Assembly (NCBI GenBank): GCA_946997275.1
Contig: CAMPUN010000014.1
Span: forward strand, 1 to 10,990
From: an uncultured Porphyromonas sp.
GTDB taxonomy: Bacteria; Bacteroidota; Bacteroidia; Bacteroidales; Porphyromonadaceae
Length of the DNA stretch: 10,990 bases
Reading direction: 5' to 3'
Part shown: piece by piece, positions 1 to 6,913 of the stretch
Layout of the letters: every line of letters begins with the position of its first letter
How positions within the stretch are numbered: the first letter of the stretch is position 1
Program-made: the position numbers and the translations under genes
Notes under the pieces: generated by a model
What the model was told of the DNA's origin: nothing
Database searches by the model: none
What the model saw: only the letters and a program-made list of their open reading frames with translations

Positions 1-596
1 ATCTCCTTGGTGACGAAGTCGGTCACCTCGGGGGGCTTGCGGTCTACGCCTGCGAGGTTGCCATAGCGGGAGTAGAGGTAGAGCGATACGAGGACGGGCT
101 GCTGTGTGTAGACCGACTGCGAGGAGACGACGGCACGCATATACATGTCTCGGTCTGCTATCCGTAGCGACTCTCCCGAGGCGAGCGACTGCTGTGACAG
201 CCCCTGAGCTTTCGCCACTTGTACGCGCTTGGGTAGTGCCATGAGACTCCGCTGGCCGACTCGTAGCTGAGCCGCACTGATGGCGTAGGTACCCGCCTTG
301 GTCGCTTGCAGGGTATAGGTGATGGTGGTGTACTCTTTGGAGGCGCCTCCACGCATCTCATGTAGCACGTTGAGCTGCGGACCGTAGAGAACCTTCAGCT
401 CGGAGGCAATCTGCGGAGCGGTAAAAGCGCCCAGCTCGTGCGCTCCGGCAGCACGATAAACTAACCGAAAGGTCTCTCCCTCGGCGACCTGCGGGGGGAC
501 GATCACTGTGAGCTGTGCTAAGCCCGCGAAGGCGACGGCACAGAGCCATGTGAGCGTCAGGAGGGTGCGTTGTATCGAAGTGCGTAGGCGTAGCAT
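1..596 (-). CDS. batD: BatD, N-terminal part (runs off left edge)
   Basis: The minus-strand frame starts at ATG 596 and stays open to the window edge, giving about 198 residues. The protein begins with a basic N-terminus and a hydrophobic stretch ending in GLAQ near residue 28, a Sec-type signal peptide. The mature part is beta-rich, with segments typical of BatD proteins (VYTQQPVLVSLYLYSRYGNL). BatD proteins are periplasmic, inner-membrane-anchored partners of the BatA/BatB VWA proteins and are usually around 550-600 residues, so about a third is seen here. The batC stop and this ATG share one base (TAATG), so the two are translationally coupled. Several minus-strand frames overlapping this region are shadows. 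Confidence 0.85.
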   Translation of the reverse strand, partial: MLRLRTSIQRTLLTLTWLCAVAFAGLAQLTVIVPPQVAEGETFRLVYRAAGAHELGAFTAPQIASELKVLYGPQLNVLHEMRGGASKEYTTITYTLQATKAGTYAISAAQLRVGQRSLMALPKRVQVAKAQGLSQQSLASGESLRIADRDMYMRAVVSSQSVYTQQPVLVSLYLYSRYGNLAGVDRKPPEVTDFVTKE

Positions 597-1258
597 TACC
601 AGTTCTTCTTGTTCTGATTCTTTTGCTGTGGCTGGCGCTGGTTGATGCGCTGGCGTGTGTGCTGCTCTTGCTGGCGGAGCGCATCGAGGATACGATCAGC
701 CTGCGACTTGTCGAGGTCGGGCTTCTTGCCTTGCGGCTGCTGCTCGGGTTGCTGCTCGGGAGGCGTCTGCGATGGATCGGACTGTGAGCCTCCGCCACCG
801 CCTCCACCGCCACCCTGCTGTGGGGGCTGCTTGTTGAGCTTGATCGCTAGGGCTAAGTTATAGCGCGTCTCATCGTCAGTAGGGTTTCTGCGGAGGGACT
901 CTTTGTAGGCTTCGATCGCTTTGTCATACTGTTGGGTATCCATACAGCGGTTGCCCAGGTTGTGCCACGCTAAGGCTTGTAAGCGTGGATCAGCCTTGCT
1001 GTCGCTCACTATGCGCTGCCACATCTGCACGGCAGCAAGCGTGTCGCCGGACATGTAGAGAGCATCGCCTAGGCCAAGTCGGGCGGGAGCGTAGACCGAG
1101 TCACGAGCCACGGACGAGAGGTAAGCCTTACGAGCTGACGAGTAGTTGCCCCGATTGTAGCTCTTGTTACCCCGCCGTGCGTCTAGTCGTACGGTCTGCC
1201 CGACGAGTGTCAGGCTAGAGAGCAAGAGTAAGACAATGTATAAAGACTTACGCATCAT
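596..1258 (-). CDS. batC: BatC, TPR-repeat protein
   Basis: The product is about 220 residues. It has a hydrophobic N-terminal signal segment (SLYIVLLLLSSLTLVGQ), then tetratricopeptide-like repeats covering roughly residues 25-135, including AWHNLGNRCMDTQQYDKAIE and EAYKESLRRNPTDDETRYNL. These are followed by nine consecutive glycines, a Gln/Pro-rich linker and a charged C-terminal segment (DKSQADRILDALRQQEQ). This is the BatC layout, a periplasmic protein-interaction component of the Bat complex. The frame extends upstream to TTG 1267, but tandem ATG codons at 1258 and 1255 are more likely starts, both inside the end of batB (overlap 8-11 bases). Its stop shares one base with the batD start. 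The Gly run uses mixed GGT/GGC/GGA codons, so it is not a slippery homopolymer. Confidence 0.85.
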   Translation of the reverse strand: MMRKSLYIVLLLLSSLTLVGQTVRLDARRGNKSYNRGNYSSARKAYLSSVARDSVYAPARLGLGDALYMSGDTLAAVQMWQRIVSDSKADPRLQALAWHNLGNRCMDTQQYDKAIEAYKESLRRNPTDDETRYNLALAIKLNKQPPQQGGGGGGGGGSQSDPSQTPPEQQPEQQPQGKKPDLDKSQADRILDALRQQEQHTRQRINQRQPQQKNQNKKNW

Positions 1259-2276
1259 GATGACCAAAGATTTGAATACGACTGAAGAGGCGACTCTTGC
1301 GACGCATGATCCCGTTGGCGAGCAGAAGCAAAATAAGCGCCGCTAGCGTGGGTAGCGCATAGAGCTCCTCGATCTGATCTCCTTCGCCACTCAGATTGGC
1401 TTGGGGCAAAGTGCGGAGCTGGTTGACCAACTGATTGCTAATGGCTCGGGGACTGCTACCGACGAAGCTCTGCCCGCCCGTAGCATCGGCAATGTCAGCC
1501 GTAATCTCAGGATTAGGCTTCGAGAGTACGGGCACGCCGAGCGAGTCGGTGAGGAGCGTTTCGCCAATGGGTATGGTGGCTCCCTCGGGGAGTCCGATGG
1601 TTACGACGTAAGCTTTGATTCCCTGCTCCTTGAGTCGCTCGATGCCTTCCTCTAGTCCGCCTTCATGGTCCTCGCCATCGGTCAGGAGGATGACCGCTTT
1701 GCCAGCTCGTGAGGGAGCCGAGAGCGCTTGGGCGGAGCGCTCGAGAGCTTGCCCTAGATTGGTGCCTTGGTTGGAGACCATGCCCGGCTGTATGTCTGCG
1801 AGAAAGGTCTGGGCCGTCGGCAAGTCGGGCGTGAGTGGCAGACGTATGTAAGCGCCTCCGGCGAAGACGACCATGGCGATCCGCGAGCCCGCCAACTGCT
1901 GCATCGTATGGGTCACAATCTGCTTGGCAAAGCCGATACGGTCGGGCTTGACGTCACGTGCTGCCATCGAGTTGGAGACATCGATGCAGAAGGCTAGGTC
2001 TACACCGATCGTCTGCTGTGACGAGACGGGCGCATGGGTGTAGAGTTGCGGACGAGCCAGCGCCACGATGAGCAGAGCGATGGAGAGGAGCTTGAGCGAG
2101 GCGCGCCACCAGTCACGCTTGGCTGAGCGGTCGGGCATGATCTGCCGGAGCATCTGAGGCGTGGCGAAGCGTAGCTGCTGCTGGCGTCGCCGTCTCTGAC
2201 CTGCGATCATGACAAGTAGCAGGAGTGGTACGAGTAGCAGGAGCCACAGCAGGAGGGGATAGGCAAACTGTATCAT
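1248..2276 (-). CDS. batB: BatB, membrane-anchored VWA-domain protein
   Basis: The 342-residue protein has two N-terminal hydrophobic segments (about residues 6-25 and 60-75), a von Willebrand A domain and a C-terminal transmembrane helix (about 308-324). The metal-ion-dependent adhesion site reads DVSNS at residues 99-103, with a later TDGED strand end, so the MIDAS is intact. The VWA domain is expected on the periplasmic side and to bind partners in a divalent-cation-dependent way. The ATG overlaps the batA stop as ATGA, and the tail overlaps batC, indicating a coupled operon. It resembles batA but has its own sequence, so the pair is the usual batA/batB paralogue set. The A/B labels follow gene order and are less certain than the family. 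Confidence 0.87.
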   Translation of the reverse strand: MIQFAYPLLLWLLLLVPLLLLVMIAGQRRRRQQQLRFATPQMLRQIMPDRSAKRDWWRASLKLLSIALLIVALARPQLYTHAPVSSQQTIGVDLAFCIDVSNSMAARDVKPDRIGFAKQIVTHTMQQLAGSRIAMVVFAGGAYIRLPLTPDLPTAQTFLADIQPGMVSNQGTNLGQALERSAQALSAPSRAGKAVILLTDGEDHEGGLEEGIERLKEQGIKAYVVTIGLPEGATIPIGETLLTDSLGVPVLSKPNPEITADIADATGGQSFVGSSPRAISNQLVNQLRTLPQANLSGEGDQIEELYALPTLAALILLLLANGIMRRKSRLFSRIQIFGHHDA

Positions 2277-3253
2277 GGGTTAGCTCGCAGCAAGGTGGTT
2301 CGTAATAAGAAGGCGGCGCCAAGGAGCACGATAGCGAGCAAGGCAAAGAGCATATAGCGCTCTTCGTAAGCACTCACCGAGCGAGAGGTCAGACGAGACT
2401 TCTCGAGAGAGTCGATCTCCTTATAGATCTCGTGTAGCTTCGTCTCGTCGGTCGCACGATAGTACTTCCCGCCCGTCTGCTGGGCAATGTGTCGTAGCGT
2501 ACCTTCGTCAATCTGTACATCAGCCTCTACATATTCGATGCCAGAAGCGGTCTGCACGGGGAACTTGGCGACGCCATTGGTTCCAGCCGCCACGGTGTAG
2601 ATACGTATGCCGTACTGCTGTGCTAGCTCAGCGGCCATCGAGGGAGTTATGTCGCCCGCATTGTTTGACCCATCGGTCAGGAGGATGATCACTTTGCTCT
2701 TATTGTCGCTACCGCGGAGCGTATTGATAGCGGTCGCTAGCCCTAGTCCGATGGCGGTCCCGTCCTCCAGCTGTCCTATCCCCGTGGCCTCGAGCATCTG
2801 CAGGATCACATCGTGGTCCACCGTCAGCGGGCAGAGCGTAAAGCTCTCCCCGGCGAAGACAACCAGACCTATGTTATCATTCGGACGAGCAGCGATCATT
2901 TCGCTCGCCACATCACGCGCCGCCTCAAAGCGGTTCGGCTTTAAGTCTAGCGCCTGCATACTGCCACTGAGGTCCATGGCGAGGACGAGGTCGATGCCTT
3001 GTATCGATCGCTCCTCCCAGTGTCTGGAGTCCTGAGGGCGAGCCAGTGCCACAATCATTGCCGCCAGCGCTAGGAGCTCTAGGGCAAAAGGCAAAGCCCG
3101 CAGATAGCTTCGCCAGCCACTTCCTTTAGGCAAAAGGCGGTACGCAGAGAGCGAAAGCTTTGCTTGGTGACGCTTGTTGTAGCGAATGTAGAGCAGCACC
3201 AGCAACGGTAGGAGCAGGAGCGCCCAGAGCCACTCAGGATGAACCCATATCAT
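2273..3253 (-). CDS. batA: BatA, membrane-anchored VWA-domain protein
   Basis: The 326-residue protein has a hydrophobic N-terminus (about residues 7-24), a second hydrophobic helix (about 54-71) ending in the conserved ALARPQ, a VWA domain and a C-terminal membrane helix (about 300-320). The MIDAS motif is DLSGS at residues 94-98, followed by LLTDGSNNAGD, so the cation site is complete. BatA is the first VWA component of the Bacteroides aerotolerance module. The aerotolerance role comes from Bacteroides fragilis work and has not held in every organism tested, so a general envelope-stress or complex-assembly role is equally possible. The start ATG 3253 overlaps the preceding stop (ATGA), and the stop overlaps the batB start in the same way. 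Confidence 0.88.
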   Translation of the reverse strand: MIWVHPEWLWALLLLPLLVLLYIRYNKRHQAKLSLSAYRLLPKGSGWRSYLRALPFALELLALAAMIVALARPQDSRHWEERSIQGIDLVLAMDLSGSMQALDLKPNRFEAARDVASEMIAARPNDNIGLVVFAGESFTLCPLTVDHDVILQMLEATGIGQLEDGTAIGLGLATAINTLRGSDNKSKVIILLTDGSNNAGDITPSMAAELAQQYGIRIYTVAAGTNGVAKFPVQTASGIEYVEADVQIDEGTLRHIAQQTGGKYYRATDETKLHEIYKEIDSLEKSRLTSRSVSAYEERYMLFALLAIVLLGAAFLLRTTLLRANP

Positions 3254-4200
3254 AGCGACTTACCCTCCTTTCTGCTAGCTAGTTGATGTACTACCTCGTA
3301 GATGGTGGTCGCGTCTTCGTTTTGCCAAGCAGGCTCCGCCCAGGCGTCGGCAAAGCGCACCCACTCCGAGTGGAGTATCCACTGTGCTAGCGTATTCGGA
3401 GCCACATCGTAGGGAGCCTTTTGGAGTAGCTGAGCTAGTTCAAGAGCGGTCAATTCGTCTATCTCCAAGCCTAAGCCTTCGGTCAGATAGCTTCGCAAGG
3501 CGGTGATCAAGCCATCGTAGTAAGCTATCTGCTCCTCTTGATGATCAAAGGGCAACGCACGTAGCGTGGCGAGCGTTTGGTCGAAAGTCTCCAAAGCGGT
3601 CAACGGTACCACGACCACCTCCGGCTCGGGTCGTGTGCGCTTGTAGTGTCGGTACCACAAGATGAAGAGCACTACTGCGACGATGCCCAGCACCACCCAC
3701 GTAATTGGGTTCATGAGGACGAGGAGGATGTACTCCCACCAGCGTAGCGAGACTGAAACAGGGGCTTTGATTGGGTTGTACTTGAGCGGCTGCGTCGTGT
3801 CCACCTCGGGCATCGTCACCTTGAGGTAAAGGGGCTTGGAAAAGTAGCTCTTACCGCCTACTGTCAAGCCAAAAGCGGGTAGCTCCGCCATCCCCTCGGC
3901 AAACGAGGTGATGGTCATCAACGCGTTCAGCTGAACCTCGGTCCCTTGGAGCGGTATGGTGTCTAGCACATCAAAGGCGATCATCTCCGCCTGTCCCATC
4001 TGTTGCTCCTCAGGAATGACGAGGAGCGTGTTGTCCAGGTCATTCGTGCGGATCGTCATCTTGATCTGCGCATACTCGCCGATCTGAATCGTCGAGGGAG
4101 CCAGCTCCGTCGTGATCGCAATATCCTGCGCCGCTGCAAAGCTCCATAGACCTCCGCCGCCACAGATCAGTAGTATATATAGTAGTAGACGATATCGCAT
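3250..4200 (-). CDS. BatD-like / DUF4381-like single-pass membrane protein of the bat operon
   Basis: The 316-residue product has a signal peptide (hydrophobic residues 4-23, ending AAAQ), a beta-rich extracytoplasmic domain (about 26-130; IQIGEYAQIKMTIRTND is typical of the Bat N-terminal Ig-like fold), one transmembrane helix (about 157-183) and a soluble cytoplasmic region rich in Leu and Ala (185-316). Bacteroidota bat loci usually carry such a gene between the DUF58 gene and batA. The layout fits a membrane adaptor linking periplasmic VWA proteins to the cytoplasmic MoxR/DUF58 pair (inference). It is the first gene of the left bat transcription unit. A -7 box lies about 65 bases upstream, with a hairpin in the leader. 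The family assignment rests on layout and context. Confidence 0.75.
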   Translation of the reverse strand: MRYRLLLYILLICGGGGLWSFAAAQDIAITTELAPSTIQIGEYAQIKMTIRTNDLDNTLLVIPEEQQMGQAEMIAFDVLDTIPLQGTEVQLNALMTITSFAEGMAELPAFGLTVGGKSYFSKPLYLKVTMPEVDTTQPLKYNPIKAPVSVSLRWWEYILLVLMNPITWVVLGIVAVVLFILWYRHYKRTRPEPEVVVVPLTALETFDQTLATLRALPFDHQEEQIAYYDGLITALRSYLTEGLGLEIDELTALELAQLLQKAPYDVAPNTLAQWILHSEWVRFADAWAEPAWQNEDATTIYEVVHQLASRKEGKSL

Positions 4201-4216
4201 AGGTTAGACTCAAGCA

Positions 4217-4251
4217 TCTAGACGGGCACCCGATGACTATGTGCCTCTAGA
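4217..4251 (-). other. Hairpin in the 5' leader of the bat sub-operon
   Basis: TCTAGA at 4217-4222 pairs with TCTAGA at 4246-4251, and GGCAC at 4225-4229 pairs with GTGCC at 4241-4245. This gives an 11-pair stem with a two-base bulge and an 11-base loop. It lies between the predicted transcription start (about 4258) and the ATG at 4200. No T run follows on the minus strand, so it is not an obvious intrinsic terminator. It could stabilise the transcript or affect translation (inference). Confidence 0.5.
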
Positions 4252-4264
4252 CCGTACAACGCCA

Positions 4265-4272
4265 CAAAAGTA
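4265..4272 (-). promoter_or_regulatory. Promoter -7 box for the left bat sub-operon
   Basis: On the minus strand the sequence reads TACTTTTG, a match to the Bacteroidota -7 consensus TAnnTTTG. It lies about 65 bases before the ATG at 4200. I see no good TTTG -33 element at 19-21 bases upstream. The surrounding sequence is almost the same as that before moxR (CAAAAGTAnCGATAAT on the plus strand in both), which strengthens the call. Confidence 0.6.
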
Positions 4273-4369
4273 CCGATAATTCACGAATAGGAGGTAATTA
4301 AGCCCTGATCCAAGTTTTACGGTGAAGCAACTTTCAGAGAGCATCTCGGACTCTGACATTCAGGATACA

Positions 4370-4406
4370 TCTAGTACAAATGATTGCCGTTGTGCCTTGT
4401 TCTAGA
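4370..4406. repeat. Imperfect inverted repeat (10-bp arms)
   Basis: TCTAGTACAA at 4370-4379 is the near-complement of TTGTTCTAGA at 4397-4406, with one mismatch and a 17-base loop. It lies upstream of the bat promoter, in the intergenic region before the hxs cassette. The function is unknown. No T run follows on either strand to make it a clear terminator. Confidence 0.45.
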
Positions 4407-4511
4407 GCTAAGACGTTGCAAAGGCAATAAGAGTGGCCTTTGAGACAGAACTCTAGTGCACTCAGCATCGCTCTGTAATCAACAAGTGTCTCAACGACCC
4501 CTAGAGAAGAG

Positions 4512-4554
4512 CGACAAATCCCGCGACTCCCCTCTCCCCCCCTCCGTGAAACTT
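4512..4554 (+). repeat. Left copy of an element flanking the hxs cassette
   Basis: CGACAAA (4512-4518), GACTCCCCT (4525-4533) and CCGTGAAACTT (4544-4554) match, in the same order, CGACAAA (8385-8391), AGGGGAGTC (8401-8409, the exact reverse complement of the 9-mer) and TCGTGAAACTT (8414-8424) on the other side of the cassette. Arm spacing is similar: 33 bases here and 30 bases there, from CGACAAA to CGTGAAACTT. A further near-complement of the last arm, CCAAGTTTTACGG, lies at 4310-4322. Confidence 0.5.
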
Positions 4555-4891
4555 ATGGGAAGATATCCTCCTTGCTTCAAAAACACCGTAAGTATTGCCC
4601 ACAGATTACATTGATCATACATACACATCCAGCCAGCAACCTAGATTTTCCCCACAGCGGTCGCAAATCTCATTACAAGCTTGCTCAACGTGCTAACGTG
4701 TAGCAACCTGTAGGAGTGCACGGATAGGGTCTAGTGGAACAGCTTCTAAATCAGTTAAATAACACAGCGTCAGCGCCTTATAGCCAAAACTCGTTTTGCT
4801 TTGACACAACGGACGCACGGATCGTGCATCCCTACAAAAGTTACTCATCTCATCGGCCTACCCGATTTGCGAAATTGAGAGTCTTGTCTAA

Positions 4892-4924
4892 ATTGTGCCG
4901 TCTATTGTTTTTTCACTATATTTG
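4892..4924 (+). promoter_or_regulatory. Candidate promoter of the hxs cassette
   Basis: TATATTTG at 4917-4924 is an exact match to the Bacteroidota -7 consensus TAnnTTTG. ATTG at 4892-4895, a partial -33 element, lies 21 bases upstream, within the expected spacing. It is the best plus-strand match found between 4900 and hxsD. A start near 4930 would give a leader of about 250 bases before hxsD. A closer, less canonical promoter cannot be excluded. Confidence 0.5.
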
Positions 4925-5183
4925 TGGCAGGAAAGGTTTCCTCACAGAAGCCTTACAGTAGAACGTATAAAAAACGATGTATGATCAGGAGTTAAGAGTG
5001 GATATTGGGTCAAGCCTACAAGTGCTAGTTGCAACTTCCCCTATTGTTGAAGTATGAATGCAATCGTGGCACGTTGCTTTTTGCTTAACAAGGTTTGTTG
5101 CAAACATCGCTAAGAATGCGAGACCAGACAGATTTGTCCATTTCTCTTTGCTTTAACACTGAGACTCATACACAATTAAATCT

Positions 5184-5474
5184 ATGGAAGAAACAACTCT
5201 CAGACTAAGCTTAAAGTTATATGCAAAGGAGGCCATTGTAGCTACCATCTATAAGTACTCTGGACAGTATACTGTTTTTCAAGAGCTTTCGGGAGATGAC
5301 GTTGTTTTGACCTTTAGACGAAAAGATGAGTGTAAAGTAATCCCGAAAGACCTAATAGAAGATTTTCAAACAGACTTAATAGATCAGCAAGTTCGCTACA
5401 ATGTATCCAAAGAGTTTGGTCATATTCGGGACCTCATTGTAGAGGAAGCATTTAAGCCTATTAGTAAACAATAA
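5184..5474 (+). CDS. hxsD: HxsD, His-Xaa-Ser system small protein
   Basis: The 96-residue cytoplasmic protein has no signal peptide. The C-terminal part, residues 68-85 (QQVRYNVSKEFGHIRDLI), fits the conserved motif region of the HxsD family (the TIGRFAM model also described by an LLNDYxLRE motif), and the length is usual for the family. Its role is unproven. A helper or peptide-recognition role for the two radical SAM enzymes is a reasonable inference. ATG 5184 follows an A-rich stretch without a Shine-Dalgarno sequence, normal in this phylum. The stop is one base before hxsB. Base composition is A+T-richer than the bat genes. The assignment is supported mainly by the unmistakable neighbours. 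Confidence 0.82.
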   Translation: MEETTLRLSLKLYAKEAIVATIYKYSGQYTVFQELSGDDVVLTFRRKDECKVIPKDLIEDFQTDLIDQQVRYNVSKEFGHIRDLIVEEAFKPISKQ

Positions 5475-5475
5475 A

Positions 5476-6906
5476 ATGGCAAGCACCTATCAAATCCTGC
5501 CATTTCGTTTTGAGCGATGGCTTAACAGTGAGTATCTATTAACAAATGAAGTTGGGGAGTTTGTATTTCTGTCTTCTGATGACTTCAACTCATTTGTTAA
5601 TGGGACGCTCTCGGCGGATCAAGATGCATTTTGGGAACTTGAGTCCAAGCAAATACTAGCTACCAGTCATGTAGACTCTGTAATATCAATGCTTGCGACC
5701 AAATTTCGCACTAAAAAAAGCATACTACGAGACTTCACATCTCTACACATGGTCGTACCCACACTAAGATGTAACTCCAGCTGTATTTATTGTCAAGTAG
5801 CAAGAAAGGACCTAAACGATCACTCCGCTGACATGACAAAAGCGACTGCTAAAAAAGTAGTTCGTACTATCTTTCAGTCTCCTTCTCCTTGTATTAAAAT
5901 TGAGTTTCAGGGCGGAGATCCTTCGACTGATTTTGAAATGGTAAAGTATATCATTGAAGAGGCCGAACTAGTTAACCTGTTTAAGAAAAGGGATTTGAGC
6001 TTCGTTATTTGTACGAACATCTGCCTTTTAGATAAGGAGATGATCTCTTATCTGAAGAAGCACAAGTGTGATATATCAACATCATTAGACGGTCCCAAAG
6101 ATATACATAACTACAATAGGCCTCTTCAAGACGCCTCTGACACGCACTCTATCTTTGAAAATAAGCTTTCTCTAATCAGAGATGTTTTGGGCGATAACGG
6201 GGACTCTGTATCTGCTCTTATGACGACCTCCAAGTACAGTCTTGGACGGTTTAAAGACATAGTAGATGAGTATATAAGGCTTGGATTTAACAGTATATTC
6301 TTTAGGGCTCTCAATCCTTATGGTTTTGCTAAGCGTTTTCGGGAAAGAGTATCCTATCCCGTTGAAGAGTTTATTGAGAACTACAAAGAGGGGCTAGAAT
6401 ACGTCTTGGAATTAAACAAACAGGGGATTTTCTTTGTTGAGGGTTATGCAGCACTTCTTCTAAAGAGGATTCTAACCCCATTTGCTACAGGGTTTGTTGA
6501 CTTACAGTCTCCTGCTGGAGTTGGAATATCTGGCGTAATATATGACTATGATGGCAATGTATACGTTTCTGACGAAGGCAGAATGATGGCTCGATTTAAG
6601 AACTACTACTTCTGCATTGGCAACGTCCATGAGCGTACATATCAAGAGCTATTCAACGGAGAGCACCTAAGAAATATTATAGCGTCATCTTGTACTGAAT
6701 GTTTGCCCGCCTGCTCAGAGTGTGTGTTTCAACCTTACTGTGGAGCTGATCCTGTAAGGAACTTATCTGAGCAAGGAGATATGGTCGGCTTTAGGCCAAC
6801 GAATGAAATGTGCTTAAAAACAAAATCTATTTTCAAGTACCTATTTGAACTCATTAAGCGCGACGACCCTGAGCTCAACAAAATACTGTGGTCTTGGATT
6901 GCATAA
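5476..6906 (+). CDS. hxsB: HxsB, radical SAM maturase with SPASM-like C-terminus
   Basis: The 476-residue enzyme starts with a family-typical segment (LPFRFERWLNSEYLLTNEVG, residues 8-27). The radical SAM core carries the 4Fe-4S motif CNSSCIYC, with cysteines 99, 103 and 106, and a GGDP variant of the SAM-binding GGE motif at 146-149. The C-terminal region has cysteines 380, 406, 409, 413, 416, 422 and 446, including a CX2CX5C block as in SPASM domains, so it probably binds auxiliary iron-sulfur clusters. It is expected to modify the HxsA peptide by radical chemistry in the cytoplasm; the actual reaction is unknown. It starts one base after hxsD and ends seven bases before hxsC, so the genes form one transcript. 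Confidence 0.9.
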   Translation: MASTYQILPFRFERWLNSEYLLTNEVGEFVFLSSDDFNSFVNGTLSADQDAFWELESKQILATSHVDSVISMLATKFRTKKSILRDFTSLHMVVPTLRCNSSCIYCQVARKDLNDHSADMTKATAKKVVRTIFQSPSPCIKIEFQGGDPSTDFEMVKYIIEEAELVNLFKKRDLSFVICTNICLLDKEMISYLKKHKCDISTSLDGPKDIHNYNRPLQDASDTHSIFENKLSLIRDVLGDNGDSVSALMTTSKYSLGRFKDIVDEYIRLGFNSIFFRALNPYGFAKRFRERVSYPVEEFIENYKEGLEYVLELNKQGIFFVEGYAALLLKRILTPFATGFVDLQSPAGVGISGVIYDYDGNVYVSDEGRMMARFKNYYFCIGNVHERTYQELFNGEHLRNIIASSCTECLPACSECVFQPYCGADPVRNLSEQGDMVGFRPTNEMCLKTKSIFKYLFELIKRDDPELNKILWSWIA

Positions 6907-6913
6907 GATTGAT

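Larger units (their letters stand above)
4201..5183. other. 983-bp divergent intergenic region without a convincing gene
   Basis: This stretch separates the minus-strand bat genes from the plus-strand hxs genes. It holds the bat promoter and leader hairpin, an inverted repeat at 4370-4379/4397-4406 (9 of 10 pairs), one copy of the flanking repeat element (4512-4554), eight CTAG tetranucleotides between 4218 and 4734, a run of seven C at 4536-4542, and a candidate hxs promoter at 4892-4924. The only open frame of any length (4734-4961, GTG start) shows no recognisable domain and contains the promoter-like sequence, so I do not call it. No tRNA or other RNA gene is visible. Confidence 0.7.

Noticed and set aside
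596..1258. Plus-strand frames over batC and other bat genes
   Set aside because: They are antisense shadows of G+C-rich genes with low-complexity Pro/Cys/Arg translations and no domain signal.
4536..4542. Run of seven C as a phase-variable tract
   Set aside because: It is not inside a gene or between promoter boxes that I can identify.
4734..4961. 75-residue plus-strand frame with a GTG start upstream of hxsD
   Set aside because: No recognisable domain or signal peptide, basic and low-quality composition, and it contains the promoter-like ATTG-N21-TATATTTG. More likely non-coding.
5054..5113. 19-residue frame that could be a leader peptide before hxsD
   Set aside because: A short frame of this size is expected by chance; there is no run of regulatory codons and no associated attenuator hairpin.
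6845..6913. Longer hxsC start inside hxsB
   Set aside because: The extra 23 residues overlap hxsB by 62 bases and lack family character; ATG 6914, seven bases after the hxsB stop, is the natural start.
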